Assembly: GCA_017512745.1 (NCBI GenBank) | Contig: JAFWEV010000107.1 | Span: forward strand, 1-50,412 | From: Oscillospiraceae bacterium | Lineage (GTDB): Bacteria; Bacillota; Clostridia; Oscillospirales; Ruminococcaceae | DNA length: 50,412 bases | Direction: 5' to 3' | In this document: positions 1 through 10,403 of the stretch, one piece after another | How the letters are laid out: the number at the start of each line of letters is the position of its first letter | Numbering within the stretch: position 1 is the stretch's first letter | Notes under the pieces: generated by a model | The model's input: only the letters and a program-made list of their open reading frames with translations | What the model was told of the DNA's origin: nothing | The model's database searches: none | Program-made: the position numbers and the translations under genes

Positions 1-755
1 CCAGTTCCTTCAAGGAAACAGAGACCGTATCTGAAACAGCAGTCGCCGTCTTTAAGCTTTGTGCCCTTCAGGAACCAGTTGAAGGAACTTGCAGGTTTGT
101 TCCTCTTTTCCTCAATGAGCCCCATCATATATGCGCCGCTGCTGCTTCCGCGCTCCCAGGCCTCTCTGGCCCAGTATTCAGCTTCGTTTAGATCCGGCTT
201 CTTTTCTGTGCCTTCGAGGTGAATCTTGGCAAGACTCAGCATGGCGCTTGTGCTTTGCTGTTCCTCGGCTTCTTTTTCATACCGGCTGATTATTTTTCTC
301 GTTTCTTCCGTTGTCTGTTGGGAACCCAGTTTTCTGTTGATCTCGTAAAGGCTGGAGATCGCTTCGCTTTTGTTGAAACTGCCTGTTCCAACGAGCCTTT
401 CAAAGAGTTCTTTTGCTCTATAGAGGTCCTGATCGACTGCTTCGCCCCTGTAATACATGTCGGCTAGAGTGAACAGGGCCTGGGAATGTCCTGCGTCGGC
501 AGCTTTTCCGTACCACTCGAGAGCAATACTTATATTCTTATCTGTGCCGAGACCTTTGAAGAAGATCTGCCCCAGCTTGAAAGCTGCGTCAGAATGACCC
601 TCCGCGGCTGCTTTTTCATACCATTTGCGTGCTTCGGTGTAGTCCTTTGAAACTCCGGAACCCTTGTAATATTTCTGGGCAGTTTCGTACCACGTATCGG
701 CGTCAGTGGCTTTTGGTTTGGAAGAACCATACAGCAGACTGTTTATATAATCCAT
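1..755 (-). CDS. Sel1-repeat (SLR/TPR-like) protein, 3' end outside window
   Basis: The minus strand reads open from an ATG at 753-755 to the window edge (about 251 residues), so the C-terminus is missing. The protein starts MDYINSLLYG and soon shows repeated Sel1 units of the form A-x3-LG-x2-Y-x2-G-x-G-V-x3-D-Y-x2-A-x2-WY-x-KAA-x2-G. Two near-perfect units cover residues 22-95, with degenerate ones after. Sel1 repeats are helical scaffolds for protein-protein contacts; no enzymatic domain or signal peptide is visible, so it is probably cytoplasmic. An AAGGA-like ribosome site lies upstream of 755. It diverges from the flavodoxin gene, with a palindrome at 782-800 between them. The family is clear, the partner unknown. 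Confidence 0.85.
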   Translation of the reverse strand, partial: MDYINSLLYGSSKPKATDADTWYETAQKYYKGSGVSKDYTEARKWYEKAAAEGHSDAAFKLGQIFFKGLGTDKNISIALEWYGKAADAGHSQALFTLADMYYRGEAVDQDLYRAKELFERLVGTGSFNKSEAISSLYEINRKLGSQQTTEETRKIISRYEKEAEEQQSTSAMLSLAKIHLEGTEKKPDLNEAEYWAREAWERGSSSGAYMMGLIEEKRNKPASSFNWFLKGTKLKDGDCCFRYGLCFLEGT

Positions 756-781
756 TTGAATCCATCCGTGTCCTTTTCGGC

Positions 782-800
782 TTATTGATAGGATCAATAA
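782..800. promoter_or_regulatory. Perfect palindrome between divergent genes, operator-like
   Basis: TTATTGAT, a 3-base spacer AGG, then ATCAATAA: an exact 8+8 inverted repeat midway between the Sel1 gene (minus) and the flavodoxin gene (plus). Its position suits a dimeric regulator acting on both genes. An 8+8 palindrome can occur by chance in 50 kb, so location is the main support. Confidence 0.4.
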
Positions 801-847
801 TAACATATTTGTCGTCCCGGATATCCCATACCTCCGGGTGTTAGCGG

Positions 848-853
848 TATAAT
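848..853 (+). promoter_or_regulatory. Likely -10 element of the flavodoxin gene
   Basis: A perfect TATAAT lies 27 bases before the flavodoxin start codon. No convincing -35 box sits 16-18 bases upstream. Confidence 0.4.
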
Positions 854-880
854 AAGAAAAAACACAAGGAGAAAACAAAT

Positions 881-1330
881 ATGAAAACACTCGTAGCCTT
901 TTTTTCCGCATCAGGCACAACAAAAAGAAAAGCCGCTGAGCTCGCCAAAGAAGCGCATGCCGATCTGTACGAGATAAGACCGGCGGTTCCGTATACAAAG
1001 GCGGATCTTAATTGGATGAACAAGGAGAGCAGAAGCTCGGTTGAGATGAGCAACAGGTCATCAAGACCTGAACTCGCTGAGACTGAACATGATTTCTCCG
1101 AATACGACGAGATATTCATCGGATTCCCGATCTGGTGGTATACCGCTCCGACTATCATCAATACCTTCCTTGAGACATTTGATCTCAAGGGCAAAAAGAT
1201 CATGCTCTTTGCAACTTCGGGGGGAAGCGATATAGGTACCGCCGTGGAGGATATGAGAAAGCTGTACCCGGAACTCAATATTGCAGGCGGCAAGCTTGTC
1301 AACGGTAAGATAAAACTCAAATCCATCTGA
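881..1330 (+). CDS. Flavodoxin family protein
   Basis: A 149-residue single-domain flavodoxin. The N-terminus has a beta strand followed by a phosphate-binding loop (S9-A-S-G-T-T-K15) that would hold the FMN phosphate. The middle carries the conserved IGFPIWWYTAP segment (about residues 84-94) that packs near the isoalloxazine, and ATSGGS follows near residue 108. It is likely a cytoplasmic electron carrier or NAD(P)H:acceptor-type FMN protein; the partner is unknown. The length fits the short flavodoxin families. The start is supported by AAGGAG about 9 bases upstream. A P-loop kinase follows after 46 bases in the same direction. Confidence 0.85.
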   Translation: MKTLVAFFSASGTTKRKAAELAKEAHADLYEIRPAVPYTKADLNWMNKESRSSVEMSNRSSRPELAETEHDFSEYDEIFIGFPIWWYTAPTIINTFLETFDLKGKKIMLFATSGGSDIGTAVEDMRKLYPELNIAGGKLVNGKIKLKSI

Positions 1331-1376
1331 ATACCCGAAGGGAAAAACAGATCGACATAAAGGGGAGAGATCCTAA

Positions 1377-3414
<2,038 letters not shown>

Positions 3415-3450
3415 TCAATTATGCAAAAATCTATTCCGGAGGCAAAAACC

Positions 3451-4461
3451 ATGAACAAAAGAGAGAGATTTGAGGCGTTTCTGCACAATCAGCCCGTGGA
3501 CAGAGTGCCGGTGGCGTTCTTCCATCACTACACGACTCAGACGGAGTATGTGACCGGGCTCCGTGATCCGGCACTCTTCGAGAAGATGGTCATGCGCCAG
3601 CGTGTCACGAGAGTCCAGGACGATCCGGACATCCTCAAGATCATGAACGATGTTCTTATGATGATGCCGGTCGACGTGTCGGCAGTGAAGGGACCGGAGG
3701 ATCTGGATAAGATCGTCCCGCCATCCATGGATTCACTGTATGTCAGCAAGACGAAGGAACTGACTGAGAGAGTTCTTGACTACTATAAGGACGAGGATAT
3801 ACCGTCCTTTGCCACGGGATTCTCCCCTGTATTCTGCCTGAGATTCGCTCTTATGTTCGGACTCGGACCAAAGCAGGACAGGCTTAAGGAATTCTTCCTG
3901 GCGGCTCCGGAAAAAGGTCTTGCTGCCCTTAAGATCCTCGAGGAGCGGATCAACGAGATCCACACCATGCTTATAAGAGATTTCGGTCTGGACGGCATCT
4001 ATTTCAGCGTGAACAACCAGAACCAGCTGCTGCCGGATGAAGTCTACAGGGAATATTGCGTACCGATCGAACAGGAGATGGTGAGGGAGATAAACAAAAA
4101 CGGACTCAGCTTCCTGCATATATGCGGTTTCGGAGGACTTACAAATAACCTCAAACTGTTCAGAGAATATGATGCATCGGTCATCAACTGGGCAGTACAC
4201 GCGGAGGGAGTCTCCCTCAAAGAAGGCAAGACGTTCTTCGGCGGGAAACCCGTGATGGGAGGATTTGCCCAGGATGAGATCATCTACAGGGGGACCGAGG
4301 AAGAGGTAAAGACGGAAGTCAAGCGCATTCTTGCTGAGGCGGGGCAGACGGGCGTAATGATCGGCGCCGACTGTACGGTTCCCGAGGACATAGACGAGAG
4401 AAGATTCGGCTGGGCGAGAGACGCAGCGCGCGAATTCGCGGAGGAGACTTCTTCTCGCTAA
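3451..4461 (+). CDS. Uroporphyrinogen decarboxylase (UroD/MtaA)-fold protein
   Basis: A 336-residue UroD-family protein. It begins MNKRERFEAFLHNQPVDRVP, typical of MtaA/CmuA/UroD-like proteins of anaerobes. The barrel continues with FLHICGFGG (about 222-230) and GGFAQDE (about 270). It carries His/Cys in HICG, the position that binds Zn2+ in the methyltransferase branch. No corrinoid protein or methyltransferase partner is nearby and heme genes are absent, so a role in heme synthesis is unlikely. The start at 3451 has GGAGG 9 bases upstream; an ATG at 3421 lacks this. It follows GH1 by 36 bases and is probably in the same operon. Confidence 0.75.
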   Translation: MNKRERFEAFLHNQPVDRVPVAFFHHYTTQTEYVTGLRDPALFEKMVMRQRVTRVQDDPDILKIMNDVLMMMPVDVSAVKGPEDLDKIVPPSMDSLYVSKTKELTERVLDYYKDEDIPSFATGFSPVFCLRFALMFGLGPKQDRLKEFFLAAPEKGLAALKILEERINEIHTMLIRDFGLDGIYFSVNNQNQLLPDEVYREYCVPIEQEMVREINKNGLSFLHICGFGGLTNNLKLFREYDASVINWAVHAEGVSLKEGKTFFGGKPVMGGFAQDEIIYRGTEEEVKTEVKRILAEAGQTGVMIGADCTVPEDIDERRFGWARDAAREFAEETSSR

Positions 4462-4473
4462 AAACACAAAGCT

Positions 4474-4526
4474 GCCGGCTGTCATGATAAGGCTTTCTCG
4501 GAATAATGCCGTTCAGAATAGCCGGC
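4474..4526. repeat. Inverted repeat after the UroD-like gene
   Basis: GCCGGCT at 4474-4480 and AGCCGGC at 4520-4526 form arms about 39 bases apart. It could be a weak transcription-end structure but has no T-tract. The 330-base stretch 4462-4791 also holds the promoter/leader described next. Confidence 0.3.
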
Positions 4527-4580
4527 ATGGCATGGAAAATGCAAAAATTTAATAATCATATAAGAAGGCTTGCCGCAGAA

Positions 4581-4650
4581 TACAATGATATGATCCCTCC
4601 AAAGTAGACAAGGTAAAAAACCAAAATCTACGAAGGAGGGATTTTTCATG
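4581..4650 (+). promoter_or_regulatory. Promoter and leader hairpin enclosing a strong Shine-Dalgarno
   Basis: TACAAT at 4581-4586 could be a -10 box, putting transcription start near 4593. Exactly there a hairpin begins: ATCCCTCC (4593-4600) pairs with GGAGGGAT (4635-4642), and GTAGA (4604-4608) pairs with TCTAC (4627-4631), separated by symmetric 3-base internal loops. The 3' arm contains AAGGAGGG, followed 8 bases later by ATG at 4648, which opens a frame continuing into the channel gene. The ribosome site would be hidden in the folded leader. An insertion-sequence end is an alternative reading. Confidence 0.5.
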
Positions 4651-4791
4651 TCAAAACCCGCAGCAGACTCTTACTTCCTCAAAACCCGTCCGGATGGATG
4701 TTTTGGGTATCCGCAGGCTCCCTTACAATGGAAAGAAAGATATAATATAATCAAAGATATAATAGCGGAGTATGCTTTGCGGGGGACAATC

Positions 4792-6624
4792 ATGAGAGAC
4801 TTTACATTCAAGGAGAAGTTCCAGTACTGGCTGGACAAGCGTATGGCAAAGGGCATGGGCAGCATGATCAGGATACTGCTGCTTGCGACCCTTGCCGTAG
4901 TCATATTCATATCTGCACTCATCTTCTGCTTCAGGGCAAATGAGGACGGCACGATAGCAGGGACCGTATGGGATGTTCTTGCAACCACCATAAACGCGTG
5001 GATGCCATATTCCGAGGACGGAACATTCGGATACGTGATCCTCTCTTCGATAGCTGCTCTGATCGGCGTGCTGTTCACCAGTACGCTCATCGGTATCATA
5101 ACGAGCGGCATCGAGGACAGGATGACCGAACTCAAGAAGGGCAGCACAACGGTCCTTGAAAAAGGTCACACCGTAGTCCTGGGTTTTGTCCCGGGAGAAT
5201 ATGCCCTCATCCGCGAGATCGTTGCCGGAATGAAGCCGAGAGAAAGCCTTATCATTGCCGAGGATATGGACAGAGAGGAGATGGAGGAATACATCTTCGA
5301 CAATGTGGAAATCCCTAAATCCATCACTCTGATAACAAGAAATATAGATATAACCGACCAGACGGATCTTGCTGTCTGCAATCTCCCGTGGGCAAAGGTC
5401 ATCGTCGTGGCGCCTATGGACAATGACAAGACTGTCAAGGCTTCACTGGCCGCGCAGGCGGTGGTGTCTGAATATCCGGAATGCGACGTAAAGATAGTCG
5501 CAACGGTATCCTCGAGTAGATATATGATCCAGCGCTACAATATGGACTCCAAGCACCTTATCATGTATTCTACCGGCGATGTCATAGCAAGGCTCATAGC
5601 CCACACGGTAACACAGCCCGGACTCTCCATGGTGTTCTCCGAGATCTTCTCATATGAGGGAGACGAGTTCTATGAGGCGGGATATATGAACGCCATCGGA
5701 AGAACATTCGAGGATATCGTCGTATCCACGGATATGGCATCGGTCATAGGTATAGTGAGGGGCAAGCGCGTCATGATAAACCCAAAGCCCAAGACCGTCA
5801 TAAAGGACGACGATCATCTTCTGTACTTCGCCGAGAACAAGGACGGCATATTCGTCGGAGAATCACAGTATGTGGAGACTGAGCCCATCTCACTGACCGA
5901 GGATATTGAGACCACGTATATAACTATACTGGGATACAGCGTCATTCTCTCCACGATCCTCGAGGAACTGCCCGAGAGACCCACTGTAGTAAACGTGGTG
6001 ACTCCCAGAGCGAAGGAGGTTGAAGAAGTCCTGATCCCGAGATTCAAGAAACGCGGCGAGCTGACCATCGTCACAAAGGATTGCGACGGATCCAACATAG
6101 AGGAGGTGGAAGAGGCGGTCATAGATTCCGATTTCGTGATCGTTCTCTCCGACAGAAGCAAGAATGATGACGACGCCGATCTTGAAGCAATGCTCCTTCT
6201 CCTCAAACTTCAGGATATCCGCGACAGATTGCAGCTCACATTCAATGTCACGGCCGAGATGAGAAAAGAGAAGAACAGAAAACTCATGTTCGTCAAGGAC
6301 ACCACCGACTATATAATCGCTCCTAACATGGCGTCGATGATCCTTGCACAGATCGCCGCCAACAACAATCTGAGATATGTATTCAGGGAACTCATGAGCA
6401 ACAGGGGCAATGAGATATTCATGAAGCCTGCGGAGCTGTTCTGCACTCCTGGCAAGGAGATCTCCGTGAGGGCGCTGAGAAAGAATGCGCTTGGTCTCGG
6501 CTATCTCATAATGGGCATAATGCGAAGGGAGAACGGCGTTCAGGAGATGGACCTCAATCCGAATCCGAGAAGCAATGTGACTCTCGGAAGAAAGGATTCT
6601 CTCATAGTTATCGGCCGCAACTGA
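4792..6624 (+). CDS. CASTOR/POLLUX-type RCK ion channel subunit
   Basis: A 610-residue protein (from ATG 4792) with two membrane helices (about 25-46 and 80-101) flanking a short pore-like segment. Next comes LKKGSTTVLEKGHTVVLGF (about 113-131), the hallmark junction of CASTOR/POLLUX channels, and then tandem Rossmann-like RCK/TrkA-N-type modules to the end. Plant relatives conduct K+ or Ca2+; bacterial ones are poorly studied. It should be an inner-membrane cation channel gated by a cytosolic ligand. A frame-consistent ATG at 4648 with a far better ribosome site would add 48 residues without family resemblance, so the start is uncertain. Confidence 0.8.
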   Translation: MRDFTFKEKFQYWLDKRMAKGMGSMIRILLLATLAVVIFISALIFCFRANEDGTIAGTVWDVLATTINAWMPYSEDGTFGYVILSSIAALIGVLFTSTLIGIITSGIEDRMTELKKGSTTVLEKGHTVVLGFVPGEYALIREIVAGMKPRESLIIAEDMDREEMEEYIFDNVEIPKSITLITRNIDITDQTDLAVCNLPWAKVIVVAPMDNDKTVKASLAAQAVVSEYPECDVKIVATVSSSRYMIQRYNMDSKHLIMYSTGDVIARLIAHTVTQPGLSMVFSEIFSYEGDEFYEAGYMNAIGRTFEDIVVSTDMASVIGIVRGKRVMINPKPKTVIKDDDHLLYFAENKDGIFVGESQYVETEPISLTEDIETTYITILGYSVILSTILEELPERPTVVNVVTPRAKEVEEVLIPRFKKRGELTIVTKDCDGSNIEEVEEAVIDSDFVIVLSDRSKNDDDADLEAMLLLLKLQDIRDRLQLTFNVTAEMRKEKNRKLMFVKDTTDYIIAPNMASMILAQIAANNNLRYVFRELMSNRGNEIFMKPAELFCTPGKEISVRALRKNALGLGYLIMGIMRRENGVQEMDLNPNPRSNVTLGRKDSLIVIGRN

Positions 6625-6696
6625 TGTATTTGCGGGATGCCTTCAATGCATGTAGAATGTAGTGCATAATTCTTTCCGAGAACGGGAGACAGTGAT

Positions 6697-7359
6697 ATGG
6701 CAGATAAGAAGCCGGAGATCAGAGTCGTAAAGAACGGGGATGACAGCAGCTTTCTCAAGTTCAGGATCGTTGATTTTCAGGAAATGTCCGATATTCCCTT
6801 GGTGGTGAGGTACAGGCTCAGAGAAGGAGACAGGGAATTCTTCGAAGGGTTCGGAGGACCTTTTCTGAGATCTGATACTGTCGATGACGTGGTTCTGTCC
6901 ACGATAATATTCGGGATCCATTCAACGCTCTCGCAACTTTCCTGTGACTGTGACGATCTGATATACGACCTTACGGAAGCGGGATATGAGCCGGGAGAAG
7001 ATGGAGAGGATCTGATCGGCAGGATAAAAGCCTTCAGTGATTCCCTCGATAACATGACAGCCGACATGGAGTTTATGGAGATATCGTATTCGAGATTCGT
7101 CGGAGCAGTCTGCGTGGGACTGGCTTCTCCTGAGATCGGGAACAGAAACGAGATCAGAAATGCGCTCGAGGAAGCGATAACCGACGTCATCACAAAGTGC
7201 AGAAATATCGATGAACTTCTCGACCCCCTCTTAGATCAGTACAACGTACTGGAGGACGAAGTAAACGAGTATCTGGATGATCTGATGGCAGGACCGTTCG
7301 ATCCTGCGGAGTTTTATGATGATGACGATGATGCCGGAGATAAGGATCTTCCGCTCTGA
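6697..7359 (+). CDS. Unrecognised acidic protein
   Basis: A 220-residue protein I cannot place in a family. It is strongly acidic and ends in a run of aspartates (YDDDDDAGDKD). Hydrophobic patches are short (VVLSTIIFGI, VGAVCVGLAS) and do not form clear membrane spans, and no signal peptide is seen. GGGAGA lies 9 bases before the ATG. It lies between the channel gene (72 bases) and the HIT gene (18 bases), so it is probably cotranscribed with HIT. Confidence 0.6.
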   Translation: MADKKPEIRVVKNGDDSSFLKFRIVDFQEMSDIPLVVRYRLREGDREFFEGFGGPFLRSDTVDDVVLSTIIFGIHSTLSQLSCDCDDLIYDLTEAGYEPGEDGEDLIGRIKAFSDSLDNMTADMEFMEISYSRFVGAVCVGLASPEIGNRNEIRNALEEAITDVITKCRNIDELLDPLLDQYNVLEDEVNEYLDDLMAGPFDPAEFYDDDDDAGDKDLPL

Positions 7360-7377
7360 CACAAAGAGGAGACATAT

Positions 7378-7779
7378 ATGGATAATTGTATTTTTTGCAG
7401 GATAATAAGCGGGGAACTGCCTTCGAGGATCCTTTATGAAGATGAGGAGACCATGGCTTTCATGGACGTAGCGGGCGATGTCGACGGACATGTCCTTGTG
7501 GTCCCGAAGAAACATGTAAAGAACATACTCGACTGTGACGAGAACACTCTTTTTGCGGTAATGAGAACAGTCAAGAAACTGAGTGATCATTTTACCGAAG
7601 ACTGCGGATATGACGGAGTGAATCTTCTCAACGCCAGCGACGAGAGCGCAGGGCAGTCTGTTCCTCATTTCCATGTGCACATCATTCCGAGAAAGAGGAA
7701 TGACGGCATAAACACATGGCCTCATCTCGACGGGGCCAAGAGGGACATAGACGAAGTATTCCAAGAACTAAAACTCTGA
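7378..7779 (+). CDS. HIT-family nucleotide hydrolase/transferase
   Basis: A 133-residue histidine-triad protein. It starts CIFCRIISGELPS with the zinc-type cysteines C4 and C7. The catalytic triad is H97-F-H99-V-H101 in PHFHVHIIPR. HIT proteins of this Hint/HinT branch hydrolyse purine nucleoside phosphoramidates or related adenylates in the cytoplasm as homodimers. Length and motif order are normal. AGAGGAG precedes the start and a strong terminator follows at 7799, making this the last gene of its unit. Confidence 0.92.
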   Translation: MDNCIFCRIISGELPSRILYEDEETMAFMDVAGDVDGHVLVVPKKHVKNILDCDENTLFAVMRTVKKLSDHFTEDCGYDGVNLLNASDESAGQSVPHFHVHIIPRKRNDGINTWPHLDGAKRDIDEVFQELKL

Positions 7780-7798
7780 TAATGACATATGTGATCCG

Positions 7799-7832
7799 GT
7801 GCTGCAGCTTCCTGAGGCTGCAGCGCTTTTTT
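7799..7832 (+). terminator. Rho-independent terminator after the HIT gene
   Basis: GCTGCAGC (7801-7808) pairs with GCTGCAGC (7817-7824) around an 8-base loop, extended by one wobble and one G-C pair, then TTTTTT. It lies 20 bases past the HIT stop codon. A TATACT box about 20 bases further on could start the next unit. Confidence 0.85.
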
Positions 7833-7885
7833 GTCTTTTTGTGGTGTATACTCTTGATAGACAATGATTATTCGGCGAGGTACAC

Positions 7886-8359
7886 ATGGAATACAGAGGA
7901 ACGCTTATTTCGGTCAGAGAAATGGATAGGAGCATACGGTTCTACACGGATGTGCTGGGACTCAGCGTCACGGCGGACTACGGAGCCAATGTGACCATGG
8001 ACGGGTGGATATATCTTCAGACGGAAGAGACATGGAAGGGCTTTATAGGGGAACGGCAGATACTGTATGGCGGCAATGCCTGCGAACTGTATTTTGAGGA
8101 AGAGGAGATGGACCGGTTTCTCAGGAAACTGAAGACTCTTGATGTGTCTTATGTTCATACGCCTCTTCAGCACAGATGGGGGCAGCGCGTCGTGCGCTTC
8201 CTTGATCCGGACGGCCACATCATCGAAGTCGGAGAGAAGATGGAGAATGTAGTCAGGAGATTTGCAAGCTATGGAATGACGCCCGGTGAGATAGCGCTGA
8301 AGATGGATGTTCCCGAGGACTTTGTCTATTCTGCGCTCGGGGAGGCACAGCCTGTATAA
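7886..8359 (+). CDS. VOC-superfamily (glyoxalase/bleomycin-resistance fold) protein
   Basis: A 157-residue protein with one VOC domain: a first beta-alpha-beta unit with FYTDVLGLSV (about 19-28), and a second ending DPDGHIIEVGE (about 112-122), which supplies the usual C-terminal metal-ligand Glu. The usual first-strand His is not obvious, so metal use is uncertain. A 35-residue helical tail (RRFASYGMTPGEIALKMDVP) follows the domain and resembles a small helix-turn-helix-like cap. Substrate is unknown. GAGG precedes the start, and the XRE-HD gene follows after 61 bases. Confidence 0.75.
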   Translation: MEYRGTLISVREMDRSIRFYTDVLGLSVTADYGANVTMDGWIYLQTEETWKGFIGERQILYGGNACELYFEEEEMDRFLRKLKTLDVSYVHTPLQHRWGQRVVRFLDPDGHIIEVGEKMENVVRRFASYGMTPGEIALKMDVPEDFVYSALGEAQPV

Positions 8360-8420
8360 AGCAGCGCTTGATACACAACTTCCTTATATGGATATATACT
8401 ATTATCCGGAGGTGAGACGA

Positions 8421-9260
8421 ATGAGGATAGGAGATGTGATCAGAACAGAGAGAGAAAAGAAGGGGATGACACAGGCAGCGCTTGCAGACAAAGTCCATGT
8501 GACGGTACAGGCGGTGAGCGGCTGGGAGAACGGAAAGAGCATTCCGGATATTTATAATCTCGATTGCATAGCTAATGCTCTCGGGATAGGAAAGGCGGCG
8601 CTTATGACGGACGAGATGAAGATACTCCACTGGGAACTCAACGATCAGCTGTTCTCTCCCGAAAACATGAAGAGGAAGCTTCTGAAGTTCGCCGAGGAGG
8701 AAGGTCTGGAGAATACAAAGGAAGCGATAGACTTTGCCTTTGAGAAACATGAGGGGCAATGGAGAAAAACCAGCCTGTACGCAAAAGATAAGGTCCCGTA
8801 CATAGTCCATCCTCTCATTATGGCGTGCCAGGCTCACGCGCTGGGAATAGGAGACGACAATGTGCTCGCAACTGCCATGCTGCACGACGTCTGTGAGGAC
8901 TGCGGAGTAGATCCTGAGGATCTTCCCGTGAGCGACAGTATAAAGAAGTCGGTGAAGCTGCTCACAAAACCGGAGGATCACAAAGACGAGGACAACAAGG
9001 AGTACTACAGAGCCATAGGAGAGGATCCGGTCGCGGCTATAGTAAAGGTGCTCGACAGGTGCAACAACGTGTCATCGATGATGCTCTCGTTCTGTGTTCC
9101 AAGAGTGACGGAGTATATCGCGGAGACGGAGCAGTACACGCTTCCGCTGATCGAAAAGATAAAGAGGGAATATCCGCAGTACAGCGATGCGGTGTTCGTC
9201 CTGAAATACCAGATAATGAGCATTCTGGAGACGATAAAAGCGGCTATGCTGCGTCTCTGA
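8421..9260 (+). CDS. XRE-type HTH fused to RelA/SpoT-like HD hydrolase domain
   Basis: A 279-residue two-domain protein. Residues 1-65 are a Cro/C1-type HTH (MTQAALADKVHVTVQAVSGWENG). Residues about 95-275 match the (p)ppGpp-hydrolase HD domain: H110 in HEGQWRK, PYIVHPL at 126-132, the H155-D156 pair in AMLHDVCED with E159/D160, and D212 in KVLDRCNNV. All metal and catalytic positions of SpoT/Mesh1-type hydrolases appear present; no synthetase or TGS domain is present. It may hydrolyse an alarmone or related nucleotide, and the HTH could couple this to DNA binding. The ATG at 8421 has GGAGGTGA upstream. Confidence 0.8.
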   Translation: MRIGDVIRTEREKKGMTQAALADKVHVTVQAVSGWENGKSIPDIYNLDCIANALGIGKAALMTDEMKILHWELNDQLFSPENMKRKLLKFAEEEGLENTKEAIDFAFEKHEGQWRKTSLYAKDKVPYIVHPLIMACQAHALGIGDDNVLATAMLHDVCEDCGVDPEDLPVSDSIKKSVKLLTKPEDHKDEDNKEYYRAIGEDPVAAIVKVLDRCNNVSSMMLSFCVPRVTEYIAETEQYTLPLIEKIKREYPQYSDAVFVLKYQIMSILETIKAAMLRL

Positions 9261-9270
9261 TAAGTTGGCG

Positions 9271-9316
9271 GCATTCTTTCCCGCGGATACGGCCCGCGGA
9301 AGGAATGCTGTTTTTT
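9271..9316 (+). terminator. Rho-independent terminator after the XRE-HD gene
   Basis: GCATTC...CGCGG (from 9271) pairs with CCGCGGAAGGAATGC (to 9309) with one bulged C and one wobble pair, followed by TTTTTT at 9311-9316. The stem is about 15 pairs. Confidence 0.85.
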
Positions 9317-9371
9317 GCGGCTTCCTGATGATATATTTAAAGCAGGAAAAAACGGATGCGGAGGAACAGAT

Positions 9372-10358
9372 ATGGATGAGATTAGACTCGGAACGGTAGG
9401 CTCCGGAAAGATAGTGCATAATTTCCTCGATAATGTGGCAAGAACGGACGGGATCAGTCTTGGGGCCGTATATTCGAGGACTTTTGAAAAGGGAAAAGCG
9501 CTTGCCGATGAGTACGGCACGGAGAATGTATTTACGGATATGGGGGAATTTCTCGCAAGTCCCCTCTTCAACACGGCGTATATAGCGACGCCCAACAGCC
9601 TTCACTACCTACAGGCGAAGGCGGCCCTTGAAGCGGGAAAGAACGTTATCCTCGAGAAACCTTTCTGCACGACTTATGAGGAGGCGCAGGACCTTGCTGC
9701 GACCGCGAGGGAAGTGGGCGTGTTCCTTATAGAGGCATTTCCGACCACATTCCTTCCGAACTACGAAGTCATCCGGGAGAATATCCCGAACCTCGGGAAG
9801 ATAAAACTCGTTCTCGCAAACTACAGCCAGTACTCCTCGAGATACGATGATCTGCTGGCGGGCAAGATGACGAATATCTTTGATCTCGGATATGCGGGCG
9901 GCTGTCTTATGGACATCAATTACTACAATGTCGAACTGACGGAAGCCCTGTTCGGAGAACCGGTCGCGGCATGTTACTATCCGAATATGTACCCCGGCGC
10001 GGCGGACACGTCGGGCGTCATGATAATGGAATATGACGGATTCAAGGCGGAACTCGCCGGAGCGAAGGACGCATGGGGAGTAAACTATTTCCAGATCGAA
10101 GGCGAAAAGGGATATATCTACATCGAAGGCGGCAGCAATGGCCTCAAGACCGTGCGGACCGTTCTCAAGGATTCGGATGAGACGGTCACCCTTCAGGAAG
10201 ACCCCGACAGACTGTTCTATGAGGTACGGGGAATAGTAGATCTCATATCCTCGGGAGACCTTGAGAGAGCGGAGCAGCGCCTAGAGGCCACGCTTATGGC
10301 GGTAAAGACGGTCGAAGCGACAAGAACAGAAGCGGGGATATTCTTTCCGGTAGGCTAA
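9372..10358 (+). CDS. Gfo/Idh/MocA-family NAD(P)-dependent oxidoreductase
   Basis: A 328-residue protein with an N-terminal Rossmann fold. The dinucleotide loop is GTVGSGKIV (about 7-15), followed by YIATPNSLHY (about 69-78) and the family's VILEKPF (about 91-97), whose Lys contacts cofactor and substrate. The C-terminal alpha/beta domain has DLGYAGGCLMDINYYN near residue 170-185, which usually holds the catalytic His/Tyr region; here Tyr/Asn occur. It likely oxidises or reduces a sugar or cyclitol. The start has GGAGGAACAG upstream. The AmmeMemo gene follows after 45 bases. Confidence 0.85.
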   Translation: MDEIRLGTVGSGKIVHNFLDNVARTDGISLGAVYSRTFEKGKALADEYGTENVFTDMGEFLASPLFNTAYIATPNSLHYLQAKAALEAGKNVILEKPFCTTYEEAQDLAATAREVGVFLIEAFPTTFLPNYEVIRENIPNLGKIKLVLANYSQYSSRYDDLLAGKMTNIFDLGYAGGCLMDINYYNVELTEALFGEPVAACYYPNMYPGAADTSGVMIMEYDGFKAELAGAKDAWGVNYFQIEGEKGYIYIEGGSNGLKTVRTVLKDSDETVTLQEDPDRLFYEVRGIVDLISSGDLERAEQRLEATLMAVKTVEATRTEAGIFFPVG

Positions 10359-10403
10359 ACACGGGAACGGTGATGCAGTCAGATAACACAGGAGGGAAAA
10401 CAG

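Noticed and set aside
4648..4791. 48-codon N-terminal extension of the channel protein as a transposase fragment
   Set aside because: It has a superb ribosome site but no transposase motif I can recognise; kept only as an alternative start and a finding.
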